DNA of 9,599 nt from Bacillota bacterium (GCA_021820825.1 JAKADD010000073.1:1-9599), one strand, 5' to 3'; numbered from the stretch's first letter, positions 1 to 6,755 are shown. Translations and numbers: made by a program. The notes: a model not told the origin generated them from the letters alone.

Positions 1-213
1 ATCGGCCACCCTTTGCTGGGTGACTCCAAATACGGGGGGAAACCGGCGTTTGACCTCAGCCATCAGTTATTGCACGCCTACACGGTAAAGTTGCCGGACG
101 GTCGCCTGTTTGTGGCCGATCCGCCGGCGGATTTCCTGCGCGTGCTGGCGCAGACTGGCCTGAAACGCCATCTGCAGAGCCGCCCGCAGCAACGGGAAAC
201 GGGAGCCGATTAG
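1..213 (+). CDS. RluA-family pseudouridine synthase, C-terminal fragment
   Basis: The reading frame is open from base 1 to a TAG at 211-213, giving the last 70 residues of a gene that starts outside the window. It opens with IGHPLLGDSKYGG, followed by QLLHAYTVKLP. This matches the C-terminal part of the RluA/RluC/RluD family, where a (A/I)GHP(I/L)xGDxxYG segment is followed by an LHAxxLxxxHP-like strand. These enzymes isomerise specific uridines in 23S rRNA or tRNA to pseudouridine. The catalytic Asp motif (RLD) would lie upstream, so the subfamily and target cannot be decided. The stop lies only 11 bases from the convergent tcdA stop, and no terminator hairpin is visible between them. Family assignment is fairly sure from the motif; the exact gene is not. 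Confidence 0.8.
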   Translation: MGHPLLGDSKYGGKPAFDLSHQLLHAYTVKLPDGRLFVADPPADFLRVLAQTGLKRHLQSRPQQRETGAD

Positions 214-224
214 GCGCTTCAGAC

Positions 225-965
225 TTACAGCCCAACGAGGTTCCGTACGATTACGCTGGCGAGCAACAGACCGGCCACTGGCGGCACAAACGCGATGCTC
301 GCGGGAGGGTGCAAAACCTTGCGCGGCAGGTCCGTTCCCTCTGTCCTGGCGGTCATGCGCGCGCCCTCGCGCGGCGGTCGCGGCTTTTCGAGTGAACAGA
401 CAACCGTAACGCCGCTGGCGATGCCGAACTTGCGCAATTCACGGCGCAACACACGGGCGATCGGATCGACCGAAGTCTCCGCTATATCCATGACGCGAAA
501 CTGCGCAGGATCGATCTTGTTGGCGGCGCCCATGCTGGAGACGATAGGGATGGCGCGCGCCTTGCACTGGCGAATCAGATGAATCTTTGCACTGACAGTG
601 TCAATGGCGTCTGCCACGTAATCCAGGCGACCGGAAAAGATGTCCGCTGCGGTCTCCTCCAGAAAGAACATGCGTTTTGTTTCCACCACACACTCGGGAT
701 TGATGGCTGCGACGCGTTCTGCCATCACATCGACCTTGGGTCTGCCGATGGTGTCTGTAAGCGCGGGAAGTTGCCGATTGATATTGGTGATATCGATGAC
801 ATCCTTATCGACCAACAGCAAATGGCCAACGCCGGAACGGGCCAACGCTTCGACGGTGTACGAGCCCACTCCCCCCATGCCAAGCACAGCCACTGTGGCA
901 TTTTTCAATATCTCAAGGCCCTCCGGACCAATCACCAGTTCCGTGCGCGAAAAACGATGCGGCAC
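225..965 (-). CDS. tcdA: tRNA threonylcarbamoyladenosine dehydratase (TcdA, ThiF/E1-like)
   Basis: TcdA uses ATP to cyclise t6A37 in ANN-decoding tRNAs to ct6A. The 246-residue product has the E1/ThiF Rossmann signature near its N-terminus (VLGMGGVGS, residues 27-35), then LLVDKDVIDITNINRQ (50-65) with the Asn and Arg that contact ATP, the GRPKV lysine (K77), DAIDT (119-123) and VVCSLEKP (188-195, Cys190). A hydrophobic C-terminal tail (about 223-246) is usual for this family. The frame is open to a TTG at 998, but I prefer the GTG at 965-963. It has AGGAG (978-974) 8 bases upstream, and the protein then begins VPHRFSRTELVIGPEGLE, which matches the usual family N-terminus (xHxFSRxELxxGxEGL). 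The longer TTG start would sit almost on the predicted transcription start. The gene is convergent with the RluA fragment and divergent from the SDR gene. A general MoeB/ThiF adenylyltransferase is unlikely because the VCSxExP block is TcdA-like. Confidence 0.9.
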   Translation of the reverse strand: MPHRFSRTELVIGPEGLEILKNATVAVLGMGGVGSYTVEALARSGVGHLLLVDKDVIDITNINRQLPALTDTIGRPKVDVMAERVAAINPECVVETKRMFFLEETAADIFSGRLDYVADAIDTVSAKIHLIRQCKARAIPIVSSMGAANKIDPAQFRVMDIAETSVDPIARVLRRELRKFGIASGVTVVCSLEKPRPPREGARMTARTEGTDLPRKVLHPPASIAFVPPVAGLLLASVIVRNLVGL

Positions 966-973
966 CAAATCAT

Positions 974-978
974 CTCCT
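974..978 (-). promoter_or_regulatory. Ribosome binding site fixing the tcdA start
   Basis: The minus strand reads AGGAG, then 8 bases, then GTG at 965-963. This spacing selects the GTG over the upstream in-frame TTG (998-996), which has no Shine-Dalgarno sequence and lies next to the presumed transcription start. Confidence 0.65.
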
Positions 979-1002
979 GCTTGTGGCGTGGTGTACAATG
1001 AT

Positions 1003-1013
1003 CGTATTATACG
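1003..1013. promoter_or_regulatory. Palindromic -10 region between tcdA and the SDR gene
   Basis: CGTAT-T-ATACG is a perfect 11-base palindrome. On the minus strand it contains TATAAT (1011-1006), a consensus sigma-A -10 box. This would start transcription near 999 and give tcdA a leader of roughly 34 bases. The best -35 at 17-base spacing is only TGCAAT (1034-1029). On the plus strand the same bases read TATTAT (1005-1010), with TTGTGG (981-986) 18 bases upstream, a possible but weaker promoter for the SDR-murT-gatD operon. A second small inverted repeat, TGCAC-GACA-GTGCA (1031-1044), overlaps the tcdA -35 area. Both -35 boxes are weak, so promoter use is inferred mainly from the -10. Confidence 0.45.
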
Positions 1014-1090
1014 CTAGCGCCCATCTGTATTGCACGACAGTGCACTGCGGTGGACGCCAGGCGTTGGTTGAAGTTACGGGGTGAATTGAT

Positions 1091-1864
1091 GTGTCGAATG
1101 AGCTGTTTGCAGTGAGCGGTCGCAAGGTGTTGGTGACCGGGGCGTCGCGCGGCATTGGTCTGGCGCTTGCCAGAGGTTTTGCGGAGGCGGGGGCGGATGT
1201 GGCGCTGACTGCCCGCGGCAGCGATGGATTGGAATCGGCTGTGCGGGCTGTCAAAGAAAGCGCGCGCGGTGAGGTGTACAGCCATGTTCTCGATGTGCGG
1301 TCAGCCGCGTCGGTGACAGCGTGCGTCGACGCTGTCGTTGCGACGTTCGGTAAGCTCGATATCCTGATCAATAACGCAGGCCTCAACATTCGCGTTCCTG
1401 CTCTGGAGGTGGAGGAGAGCGACTGGAATACCGTGATCGACACGGATTTGAAGGGCGCCTTCCTGATGGCGCAGGCGGCTGGCCGAAAAATGGTGCAGCA
1501 GGGCGGCGGGAGCATTGTCAATATCGCGTCCGTCGGCGGTCACGTCGCCCTGCGCACGGGCGTTGCCTACGCGGCCGCCAAGGCCGGAGTGCTGCATATG
1601 ACGCGTGTTCTTGCTGTGGAGTGGGGCGCGAAGGGAGTGCGCGTCAACGCGATTGGACCCTGGTATTTCCGCACCCCGCTTACGGAGAAATTGCTGGCTG
1701 ACCCAGACTACCTGAGCGCTGTCGTGGCGCGCACGCCCATGGGGCGCGTCGGTGAAGTGGAGGAACTGGTCGGCCCGGCGCTTTTTCTCGCATCGGACGC
1801 CGCCAGTTATGTAACGGGGCAGGCGCTCTTCGTCGACGGCGGAATGACCGTTTTCGGGTTTTGA
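1091..1864 (+). CDS. SDR-family NAD(P)-dependent oxidoreductase
   Basis: This is a 257-residue classical short-chain dehydrogenase, which oxidises or reduces a hydroxyl/carbonyl using NAD(P). Visible motifs are the cofactor loop TGASRGIG (16-23), NNAG (94-97), Ser147 in NIAS, and Tyr160-xxx-Lys164 (YAAAK). The C-terminal part AIGPWYFRTPLTEKLL resembles gluconate 5-dehydrogenase and 3-oxoacyl-ACP-reductase-like members, but the substrate cannot be read from the sequence. Arg42 after the second strand may favour NADP. The Asn of the usual catalytic tetrad (NLKG) is Asp119 here (TDLKG). The start is GTG at 1091, with GGGGTGA (1078-1084) 6 bases upstream. The stop is only 4 bases before murT, so the gene is probably cotranscribed with murT-gatD, although no direct role in lipid II amidation is known for SDR enzymes. 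Family is certain; function is open. Confidence 0.9.
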   Translation: MSNELFAVSGRKVLVTGASRGIGLALARGFAEAGADVALTARGSDGLESAVRAVKESARGEVYSHVLDVRSAASVTACVDAVVATFGKLDILINNAGLNIRVPALEVEESDWNTVIDTDLKGAFLMAQAAGRKMVQQGGGSIVNIASVGGHVALRTGVAYAAAKAGVLHMTRVLAVEWGAKGVRVNAIGPWYFRTPLTEKLLADPDYLSAVVARTPMGRVGEVEELVGPALFLASDAASYVTGQALFVDGGMTVFGF

Positions 1865-1868
1865 CCAG

Positions 1869-3218
1869 ATGAAACGGTTGCGGGCGCAGGCAGCCCTGTG
1901 GATCGGATGGCTGGTCACAATACTCTTGAGGCTGGTTGGTCGACGCGGCACCAGCCTGCCGGGTCTGGTTGCGTCCAGGGTCAGTCCGGATTTGCTGTTT
2001 CGGCTTTTATCCCAATTGGAACAATGCGTTGTGATCACGGGCACCAATGGGAAAACGACAACGAGCGCTCTCCTGTACAGCATGCTGACGGATGATGAGC
2101 ACCCGTGGCTGACAAACCGCGGGGGGGCGAATCTTCTGCAGGGACTGCTCGGCGCCCTGTTGCCCCATGTGGACGGGCGTGGCCGCCTGCGCGTGCGGCG
2201 GGCGGTGCTCGAAGTCGACGAGGCCACTTTGCCGCGCATCACGGATCACTATCATCCGACGCTGATCGTGGTGACCAATGTGGTCCGGGATCAACTGGAT
2301 CGTTATGGGGAAGTTGACGGCGCGCTTGCGCTGTTGCGGTCGGGGTTGCAGTATCCCGGTACGATTCTGCTCACCAATGCGGACGATCCTCTGGCTACAT
2401 CGCTTGGCTGGGAGCGCGAGCTCACGTATTACTATGGAATGGAAGAGTGTCCGGTGGACGCCGCGCCGCGCAATGAAGTCCGCGATGGCGCTTTCTGTCT
2501 GATTTGCGGGCAGGAGTTGCATTATGAGCGGTACATTTACGGGCAACTGGGCTATTACTCCTGCGGCAACGGCCATTTTGACAGACCCGAGCCGCATTAT
2601 AGCGGCAAGACGAACAGTTCATTCGAAGTCGTCATTCGCGAGCGCGCGAACGCCGGACGGCAAGAAGAATTTGCGGTTCAGGCTGGCGTGCTGGGCCTCT
2701 ACAATGACTATAATGTGCTTGCGGCTGCGGCTGCGGCCCGCCTTTTGGGGCGTTCTTTGCGTCACATTCAAATGGGCGCCGGACGCTTTGAGGCGCCGCT
2801 CGGCCGGATGCAGCTGTTTCCCGGGTTCCCGGACCGCATTTTGGCGCTGATCAAGAATCCCACGGGCGCCAACAGTGTTTTGCGCACGCTGGAAGCTGAC
2901 GAGCGCGACAAGGTGGTGTGCTTTGCGATCAATGACGCGGACGCGGATGGTCGCGATGTATCCTGGCTCTGGGATGTCGATCTGGAATGGTTTGTCGCCG
3001 CGGGGCGGTGCCAGAGCTATATCTGCGCTGGAACGCGGGCTCTCGATATGGCGGTGCGGCTGGCCTATGCCGGGGTGGACAGAGAGGCGATCCGGATTTC
3101 CGATCAGCTTCCCGATATGCTCGGGATGACATCCGGGCTGACTGTTCCGGTCTATGTGTTGTCAACGTACACGGCGCTGTATCCACTGGGAGAAGAATTG
3201 CGGGGGGCAACACGATGA
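1869..3218 (+). CDS. murT: Lipid II isoglutaminyl synthase, Mur-ligase-like subunit MurT
   Basis: MurT with GatD amidates the alpha-carboxyl of D-glutamate at position 2 of the lipid II stem peptide to D-isoglutamine, using ATP and ammonia released from glutamine by GatD. It acts at the inner face of the membrane. The 449-residue protein has a hydrophobic N-terminal stretch (about 10-24), the Mur-ligase P-loop GTNGKTTT (58-65), LEVDEAT (114-120), TNVVRDQLDRYGE (136-148) and TNADDP (169-174). A zinc-ribbon-like insert is formed by C210, C213 and C232. The C-terminal DUF1727-type domain has KNPTGANSVL (329-338) and AINDADADGRDVSWLWD (353-369). An Asp of this last block is expected to complete the GatD catalytic triad, but I cannot say which. 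The fourth ribbon Cys is missing: C232-G-N-G235-H236. The start is ATG 4 bases after the SDR stop with only a weak ribosome site, suggesting coupling to upstream translation. It overlaps gatD by ATGA. The name is secure. Confidence 0.95.
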   Translation: MKRLRAQAALWIGWLVTILLRLVGRRGTSLPGLVASRVSPDLLFRLLSQLEQCVVITGTNGKTTTSALLYSMLTDDEHPWLTNRGGANLLQGLLGALLPHVDGRGRLRVRRAVLEVDEATLPRITDHYHPTLIVVTNVVRDQLDRYGEVDGALALLRSGLQYPGTILLTNADDPLATSLGWERELTYYYGMEECPVDAAPRNEVRDGAFCLICGQELHYERYIYGQLGYYSCGNGHFDRPEPHYSGKTNSSFEVVIRERANAGRQEEFAVQAGVLGLYNDYNVLAAAAAARLLGRSLRHIQMGAGRFEAPLGRMQLFPGFPDRILALIKNPTGANSVLRTLEADERDKVVCFAINDADADGRDVSWLWDVDLEWFVAAGRCQSYICAGTRALDMAVRLAYAGVDREAIRISDQLPDMLGMTSGLTVPVYVLSTYTALYPLGEELRGATR

Positions 3219-3964
3219 CAGACAAAACGGTGAGGTTGGCGCATCTGTTTCCAGAACTGCTGAATCTCTATGCGGATCAGGGCAACGTTTCGGTATTGCG
3301 GCGGCGCGCGCAGGCTCGCGGCTGGACTCTGAATGTGACGCCTGTAAAACTGGGAACGCAAGTGGACCTGGGGTCCGTGGACATGGTTCTGCTCGGCGGC
3401 GGATCGGACCGCGAGCAGCAACTCGTGGGTCGGGCGCTCGCGCCGTATCGCGCAGATTTTGCCGCCGCAATCGAAGCGGGAATGCCGATTCTCGCGGTGT
3501 GCGGCGGCTATCAACTGTTGGGACGGTATTATGAGTTGCAAAGCGGGGAACGCATCCCCGGACTGGAACTGCTTGAGGTCATCACTAGGGCGGATAAAGG
3601 GCGGCTGATCGGCAACATCGCAATCGAATGGGTCGCTGCGGACGGCGGGTCTGCCGGCAGGACGATTGTTGGCTTTGAAAATCACGCCGGGAGAACGTTT
3701 CATGACTATGCTCCACTGGGCAGGGTTTTAAAGGGCTTCGGCAACAATGGCAGGGATCACCAAGAAGGTCTCCAGTATAAGGGGGTCGTCGGTACGTATA
3801 TTCATGGCCCGCTGCTCCCTAAAAATCCCCATCTTGCAGACCATCTGCTTGCCAAGGCGCTGGCGTTCAAGGGGAGTCCTGAAACGCTAGGCGCGCTCGA
3901 CGATGCGCTTGAATGGCGCGCGCACCAGGCTGTATTGGGCATGCTTGGCGTAAAAAGAGGTTAG
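3215..3964 (+). CDS. gatD: Lipid II isoglutaminyl synthase, glutamine amidotransferase subunit GatD
   Basis: This 249-residue class I (triad) glutaminase-like protein frees ammonia from glutamine and passes it to MurT for amidation of lipid II. The nucleophile is Cys96 in ILAVCGGYQLLG (92-103), and the general base His197 lies in GTYIHGPLLPKNP (193-205). The third triad residue in this system comes from MurT. The N-terminus VRLAHLFPELLNLYADQGNV (6-25) is typical of GatD and related cobyric-acid-synthase-like amidotransferases. The frame is open well upstream inside murT, but the start is fixed by the ATGA overlap with the murT stop, with a G-rich run (3202-3207) upstream; this also implies translational coupling and equal subunit supply. 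The 3' end overlaps the convergent MBL gene by four bases (TTAG). Confidence 0.95.
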   Translation: MTDKTVRLAHLFPELLNLYADQGNVSVLRRRAQARGWTLNVTPVKLGTQVDLGSVDMVLLGGGSDREQQLVGRALAPYRADFAAAIEAGMPILAVCGGYQLLGRYYELQSGERIPGLELLEVITRADKGRLIGNIAIEWVAADGGSAGRTIVGFENHAGRTFHDYAPLGRVLKGFGNNGRDHQEGLQYKGVVGTYIHGPLLPKNPHLADHLLAKALAFKGSPETLGALDDALEWRAHQAVLGMLGVKRG

Positions 3965-4911
3965 CGCTGGACGCTTTTTTGCTGCTCATAATAGAGCAAT
4001 CCTTTGGCGTCCAGTTCGATGTCCACGCCCAGATCGGCGATGTTCCGTGCTTCCGTGTGTCCGTTTGCGCGCAGCCAGGCGGCAATACGCTGCACAAGGC
4101 CGTCCGCGATCTGCTCCCATGTGGTTGTCTGCCCGATATACGTGTCGTTCGCCAGTTGCGTGAACATGCGCGCGCCTTCCAGTGTGCCTGCGAACGCTTC
4201 TTCGGCAGGCGAGGGGCCGAAATGCGTATGATACACCACGGCAGGATGGAGAGCGCGCAACTTGGCCACCGTGTTTTCCACAGCCAGCGGATCAAAATCG
4301 GTAGGACTGGAGGAAGGGAGGACAAATTCGAATGGCCATCCGGTAAATTCGGAAACATAGCGAACGCCGAGGGCGTCCCCGGAAAAAACTGCCGACAGGA
4401 CGGGATCGTGCATGCTGAAATGGTGTTTTGCATGACCGGGAGTATCGTAAAAGGTGACGAGACGGTCGCCAAAATCCAGTGTGTCGCCGTCTTTGCGAAT
4501 CAGGATCTGGCGCTCAGGCACGGGTAAAATTTGACCGAAGTAGCGTTCGAGATCATCTCCATAGACAGCTTTCGCACCGGCGATCAGCTTTGTTGGATCA
4601 ATCAGGTGGCGCAGAGCGCGCGGATGGGCCACAAATGTAGCCTGGGGCGCGGCAAGCGCAAGCACTCCGGCGCCGCCCGCGTGGTCGAGATGGATATGGG
4701 TGAGCACAACGTAATCCAGATCTTCAGGCGTCAGGCCAAGCGCGCCCAGTCCAGCGACAAGATGGGGATTGCACGGGGCGGAGCCAGTTTCAACGAGGAC
4801 CTTTTTGGGCCCTGTATATACGTAAGCGGAAGATCTCCCCCGTATACCCTGTTCGAACAAATCGAACATAAAGAGCTGTTCACTCAATTTTCTGACCTCA
4901 GCCATCTGCAT
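3961..4911 (-). CDS. MBL-fold metallo-hydrolase
   Basis: This 316-residue protein of the metallo-beta-lactamase superfamily is a probable di-zinc hydrolase of glyoxalase II-like type. The metal ligands can be followed: THIHLDHAGG (71-80: H72, H74, D76, H77), H160 in DTPGHAKHH, D179 in FSGDA, and H228/H230 in VVYHTHFG. The substrate cannot be assigned. The region GWPFEFVLPSSSPTDFDP (191-208) and the long C-terminal helical part (about 233-316) are beyond the core fold and not recognised. Start: ATG at 4911-4909 with GGGGG (4921-4917) 5 bases upstream; a second in-frame ATG at 4905 is 11 bases away and less likely. It lies 23 bases downstream of the ftsW-like gene on the same strand, so it is probably the last gene of that transcript. 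No signal peptide is visible, so it is probably cytosolic. Confidence 0.85.
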   Translation of the reverse strand: MQMAEVRKLSEQLFMFDLFEQGIRGRSSAYVYTGPKKVLVETGSAPCNPHLVAGLGALGLTPEDLDYVVLTHIHLDHAGGAGVLALAAPQATFVAHPRALRHLIDPTKLIAGAKAVYGDDLERYFGQILPVPERQILIRKDGDTLDFGDRLVTFYDTPGHAKHHFSMHDPVLSAVFSGDALGVRYVSEFTGWPFEFVLPSSSPTDFDPLAVENTVAKLRALHPAVVYHTHFGPSPAEEAFAGTLEGARMFTQLANDTYIGQTTTWEQIADGLVQRIAAWLRANGHTEARNIADLGVDIELDAKGLLYYEQQKSVQR

Positions 4912-4934
4912 GGTTTCCCCCTCTGTTTTTCCTG

Positions 4935-6173
4935 TTATGGGCGGCTCCTTGTGGATCTGACGCCAACGCCTTTAGCCCTGGATTTCACGCTGCGGGAATC
5001 TTTGTGAAACACGCTGTCAAAATCGACTGGCCTGATCTGCGCTGCAGACGGCGTCTCGCGCGTGACTGGACTGTCCACCGTGTATCGCGACAGGGACAAG
5101 AGCATGCCTGCCGCACACAGTTTCATGATCAACGCGGTGCCGCCGTAGCTGATGAACGGCAACGGAATGCCAGTGATCGGCATGAGCCCAGTCACGACAC
5201 AAACATTGATCAGTACACCAAGCCCTATCATACTCGACAGGCCTATGGCCAGCAACGAGGCGAAACGATTTGTGAGCCGCTGGCTGATCCGGATTCCGCG
5301 CCAGATTAAAAGCGCGAACAGCCCGAGCACAGCGGCGGCTCCTACAAAACCGAGCTCCTCTATGATAATGGCAAAAATAAAATCTTCATGGGGGATCGGT
5401 AGATAGAGAAACGGCTCGATACCGCGTCCAAGCCCCTGCCCAAACAGGCCGCCGTGGTAAATGGCAATGAGTGACTGTTGTAACTGATATCCGCCCAGGT
5501 TTGTGTATTTTGGAGACCAGGGATGCAAAAACACCTCGAGCCTTATGTTGCGGTACGATTCAAAGACGGCAAACGCAGCGATTATGGGCGTCAGAATCAA
5601 GCCGATGACCGCTATGTGCAGTTTGCGAATCCCGGCGGCAAACATCACCGTCAGGCCTGACAGAAGCAGCAGCATGGCGGTTCCCGTGGCCGGTTCCAGA
5701 ACGATCAGGATAAACTGCGCGCCAACCATCAGGAGAGGCGGCAGTACGCCCCGCTTGAAGAGTTCAACCTTGTTCCCGTTCTTGTCGTATATGTAGGCCA
5801 AGTATATCAGGATACCGACAAGCGCAATTTCACTCGGCTGAAATTTGAGCGACGGCGGTCCGATCCAGCGTCTGACATTGGCTGCCTTGTGCCCGATGCC
5901 GGGAATGAGCACCAGAATCAGTGAAATCAGCGTGCCCAGCGAAATCCACTTTGCCCAGCGGTGAATACGGGTGTATGGTATGTTCATGAAGATGAACATG
6001 ATGACAAGGCCAATAATCGCATAGATCAACTGCCGTTCAAAGTAATAGGCGGGCGACGCTCCCGTCACCTGTATGGCCCACACCATGCTGGCAGAATACA
6101 CCATGACAACGCCAAAAACGACCAGGCTGAGCACAGTGAACAAGAGTAGAAAATCGGGTTTGTGTTTGCGCAT
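4935..6173 (-). CDS. FtsW/SpoVE-like SEDS peptidoglycan glycosyltransferase
   Basis: SEDS proteins polymerise lipid II into glycan strands, normally with a class B penicillin-binding protein. The 412-residue product has about ten hydrophobic segments (from 8-28 to 340-362). Family blocks: RRWI (101-104), FQPSE (111-115), LEPATGTAMLL (159-169), the loop GQGLGRGIEPFLYLPIPHEDFIFAIIIEELGFVG (245-278) containing the presumed catalytic Asp264, and LPFISYGGTALI (338-349). FtsW/SpoVE rather than RodA is suggested by the PHxDFIFAIxxEELG form. The last 45 residues are a hydrophilic, Arg/Lys-rich tail. The frame stays open to an ATG at 6200, but GGAGG (6185-6181) lies inside that extension, so the ATG at 6173 (7 bases away) is chosen; the ATG at 6176 (4 bases) is the alternative. 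No PBP gene is adjacent. Which paralogue it is (FtsW, SpoVE or other) is not decidable here. Confidence 0.9.
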   Translation of the reverse strand: MRKHKPDFLLLFTVLSLVVFGVVMVYSASMVWAIQVTGASPAYYFERQLIYAIIGLVIMFIFMNIPYTRIHRWAKWISLGTLISLILVLIPGIGHKAANVRRWIGPPSLKFQPSEIALVGILIYLAYIYDKNGNKVELFKRGVLPPLLMVGAQFILIVLEPATGTAMLLLLSGLTVMFAAGIRKLHIAVIGLILTPIIAAFAVFESYRNIRLEVFLHPWSPKYTNLGGYQLQQSLIAIYHGGLFGQGLGRGIEPFLYLPIPHEDFIFAIIIEELGFVGAAAVLGLFALLIWRGIRISQRLTNRFASLLAIGLSSMIGLGVLINVCVVTGLMPITGIPLPFISYGGTALIMKLCAAGMLLSLSRYTVDSPVTRETPSAAQIRPVDFDSVFHKDSRSVKSRAKGVGVRSTRSRP

Positions 6174-6180
6174 CATGCAA

Positions 6181-6185
6181 CCTCC
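6181..6185 (-). promoter_or_regulatory. Ribosome binding site fixing the ftsW-like start
   Basis: The minus strand reads AACGGAGGTTGCATGATG. GGAGG is 7 bases from the second ATG (6173) and 4 from the first (6176). It excludes the further upstream in-frame ATG at 6200, which it would follow. Confidence 0.7.
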
Positions 6186-6321
6186 GTTGACATGATACAT
6201 TCGCTGCCTGGCTCTTTACCTCCTGCTTGACAGCGTTTTTTTGCAAATAGTTTTCGTGTCCGCGCCGCAGCCATATTGCCGTCAGGAAACCAATAAGATA
6301 GGGTGTACGGGAGACGGGCCC

Positions 6322-6353
6322 TGCTGAGGCGGCGACTGCCCGCCGCCTCAGCA
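6322..6353. repeat. Perfect 13-bp hairpin (inverted repeat)
   Basis: TGCTGAGGCGGCG (6322-6334) and its exact reverse complement CGCCGCCTCAGCA (6341-6353) flank a 6-base loop (ACTGCC). The stem is very GC-rich. It lies 45 bases beyond the stop of the 98-residue protein gene, on the way to the ftsW-like gene. Neither strand has a T-run after it (minus strand continues GGGCCCGTC), so it does not look like a standard intrinsic terminator. It could be an attenuating or mRNA-stabilising hairpin, a T-less terminator, or a copy of a dispersed palindromic repeat. Confidence 0.75.
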
Positions 6354-6398
6354 AAGGAGCGGCACCAAGGCGGCGCTTGCAGCGTCAACGCGCCGGAA

Positions 6399-6695
6399 TC
6401 ACCAGGCGCCCATAGCGCCCAGTCCAATAGCCGTTATGCCGACAACGGCCGCCAGTGGAACGGCCAGCGCAGCGCCGGGAAAGTAGACCTGCTCCATCAG
6501 CAGGGCAGGTGTTGCCTGATCCAGTGTGGTCAGCGCGCTGCTTTCAAAAGCTGTCGCCGCGGCGAGAGAATGTCCATGCAGAAACAGGTGCGTGTTTGAA
6601 AAACCGTGCAAGTGTCCGCGATAGGCGCCTGCCGTGGTGTGCACGAGGACGGGGCGCCCCACAAAGTGCTGCCAGTGCGCGCGGGGAATCATCAT
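6399..6695 (-). CDS. Unrecognised 98-residue protein: beta-rich N-terminus plus C-terminal membrane segment
   Basis: I do not recognise this gene. The start ATG at 6695-6693 (or the next codon, 6692) has a strong AGGAGG (6710-6705) 9 bases upstream, which supports it as a real gene; the frame upstream of this start is low-complexity and has no ribosome site. Residues 10-40 (FVGRPVLVHTTAGAYRGHLH, then GFSNTHLFLHG) alternate like the strands of an Sm/DUF2642-like small barrel: G-x-P-V-x-V-x-T, then Y-x-G-x-L, then L-F-L. Residues 44-70 are Ala/Leu/Thr-rich. Residues 71-95 (YFPGAALAVPLAAVVGITAI and following) form one hydrophobic segment, probably a membrane anchor, ending GAMGAW. It points the same way as the ftsW-like gene and is divergent from dedA. 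A spore or envelope role would be speculation. Confidence 0.65.
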   Translation of the reverse strand: MMIPRAHWQHFVGRPVLVHTTAGAYRGHLHGFSNTHLFLHGHSLAAATAFESSALTTLDQATPALLMEQVYFPGAALAVPLAAVVGITAIGLGAMGAW

Positions 6696-6704
6696 CGATT
6701 TCCA

Positions 6705-6710
6705 CCTCCT
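6705..6710 (-). promoter_or_regulatory. Ribosome binding site of the 98-residue protein gene
   Basis: AGGAGG on the minus strand (within AGGAGGTGGA), 9 bases before the ATG at 6695 and 12 before the ATG at 6692. It is the main evidence that this short frame is translated and where it begins. Confidence 0.65.
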
Positions 6711-6755
6711 CACCAGACAGAATATGCGGCTGCCCGCGCTACTGACGGAGGCGCT

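Larger units (their letters stand above)
6174..6398. other. 225-base intergenic region upstream of the ftsW-like gene
   Basis: This gap lies between two minus-strand genes. It holds the perfect hairpin at 6322-6353 and the ribosome binding site of the ftsW-like gene. A second AGGAGG-like sequence (minus strand AGCAGGAGGTAAAG, around 6220-6233) has no start codon at usable spacing. I find no convincing -35/-10 pair on the minus strand, so whether the ftsW-like gene has its own promoter here is undecided. Confidence 0.5.

Noticed and set aside
970..1521. Minus-strand open frame across the tcdA-SDR intergenic region
   Set aside because: Mostly antisense to the SDR gene, with no ribosome site and no domain resemblance.
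1301..2242. Long minus-strand open frame opposite the SDR gene and murT
   Set aside because: It is antisense to two genes with clear family motifs, and its composition is Arg/Ser/Pro-rich as expected for a shadow frame.
2007..2597. Minus-strand open frame opposite murT
   Set aside because: Shadow of murT; no ribosome site or recognisable motif.
3963..3980. AGCG-CTGGA-CGCT followed by six T: possible gatD terminator
   Set aside because: The stem is only 4 bp and the sequence lies within the end of the MBL gene. Too weak to call as a terminator.
3867..4472. Minus-strand open frame overlapping the MBL gene in another frame
   Set aside because: The MBL frame carries all zinc ligands in order; this one has no recognisable domain.
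6200..6300. Possible small membrane peptide on the minus strand (YLIGFLTAIWLRRGHENY...)
   Set aside because: It looks protein-like, but no start codon or ribosome site begins it and it runs on into the ftsW-like gene in the wrong frame.
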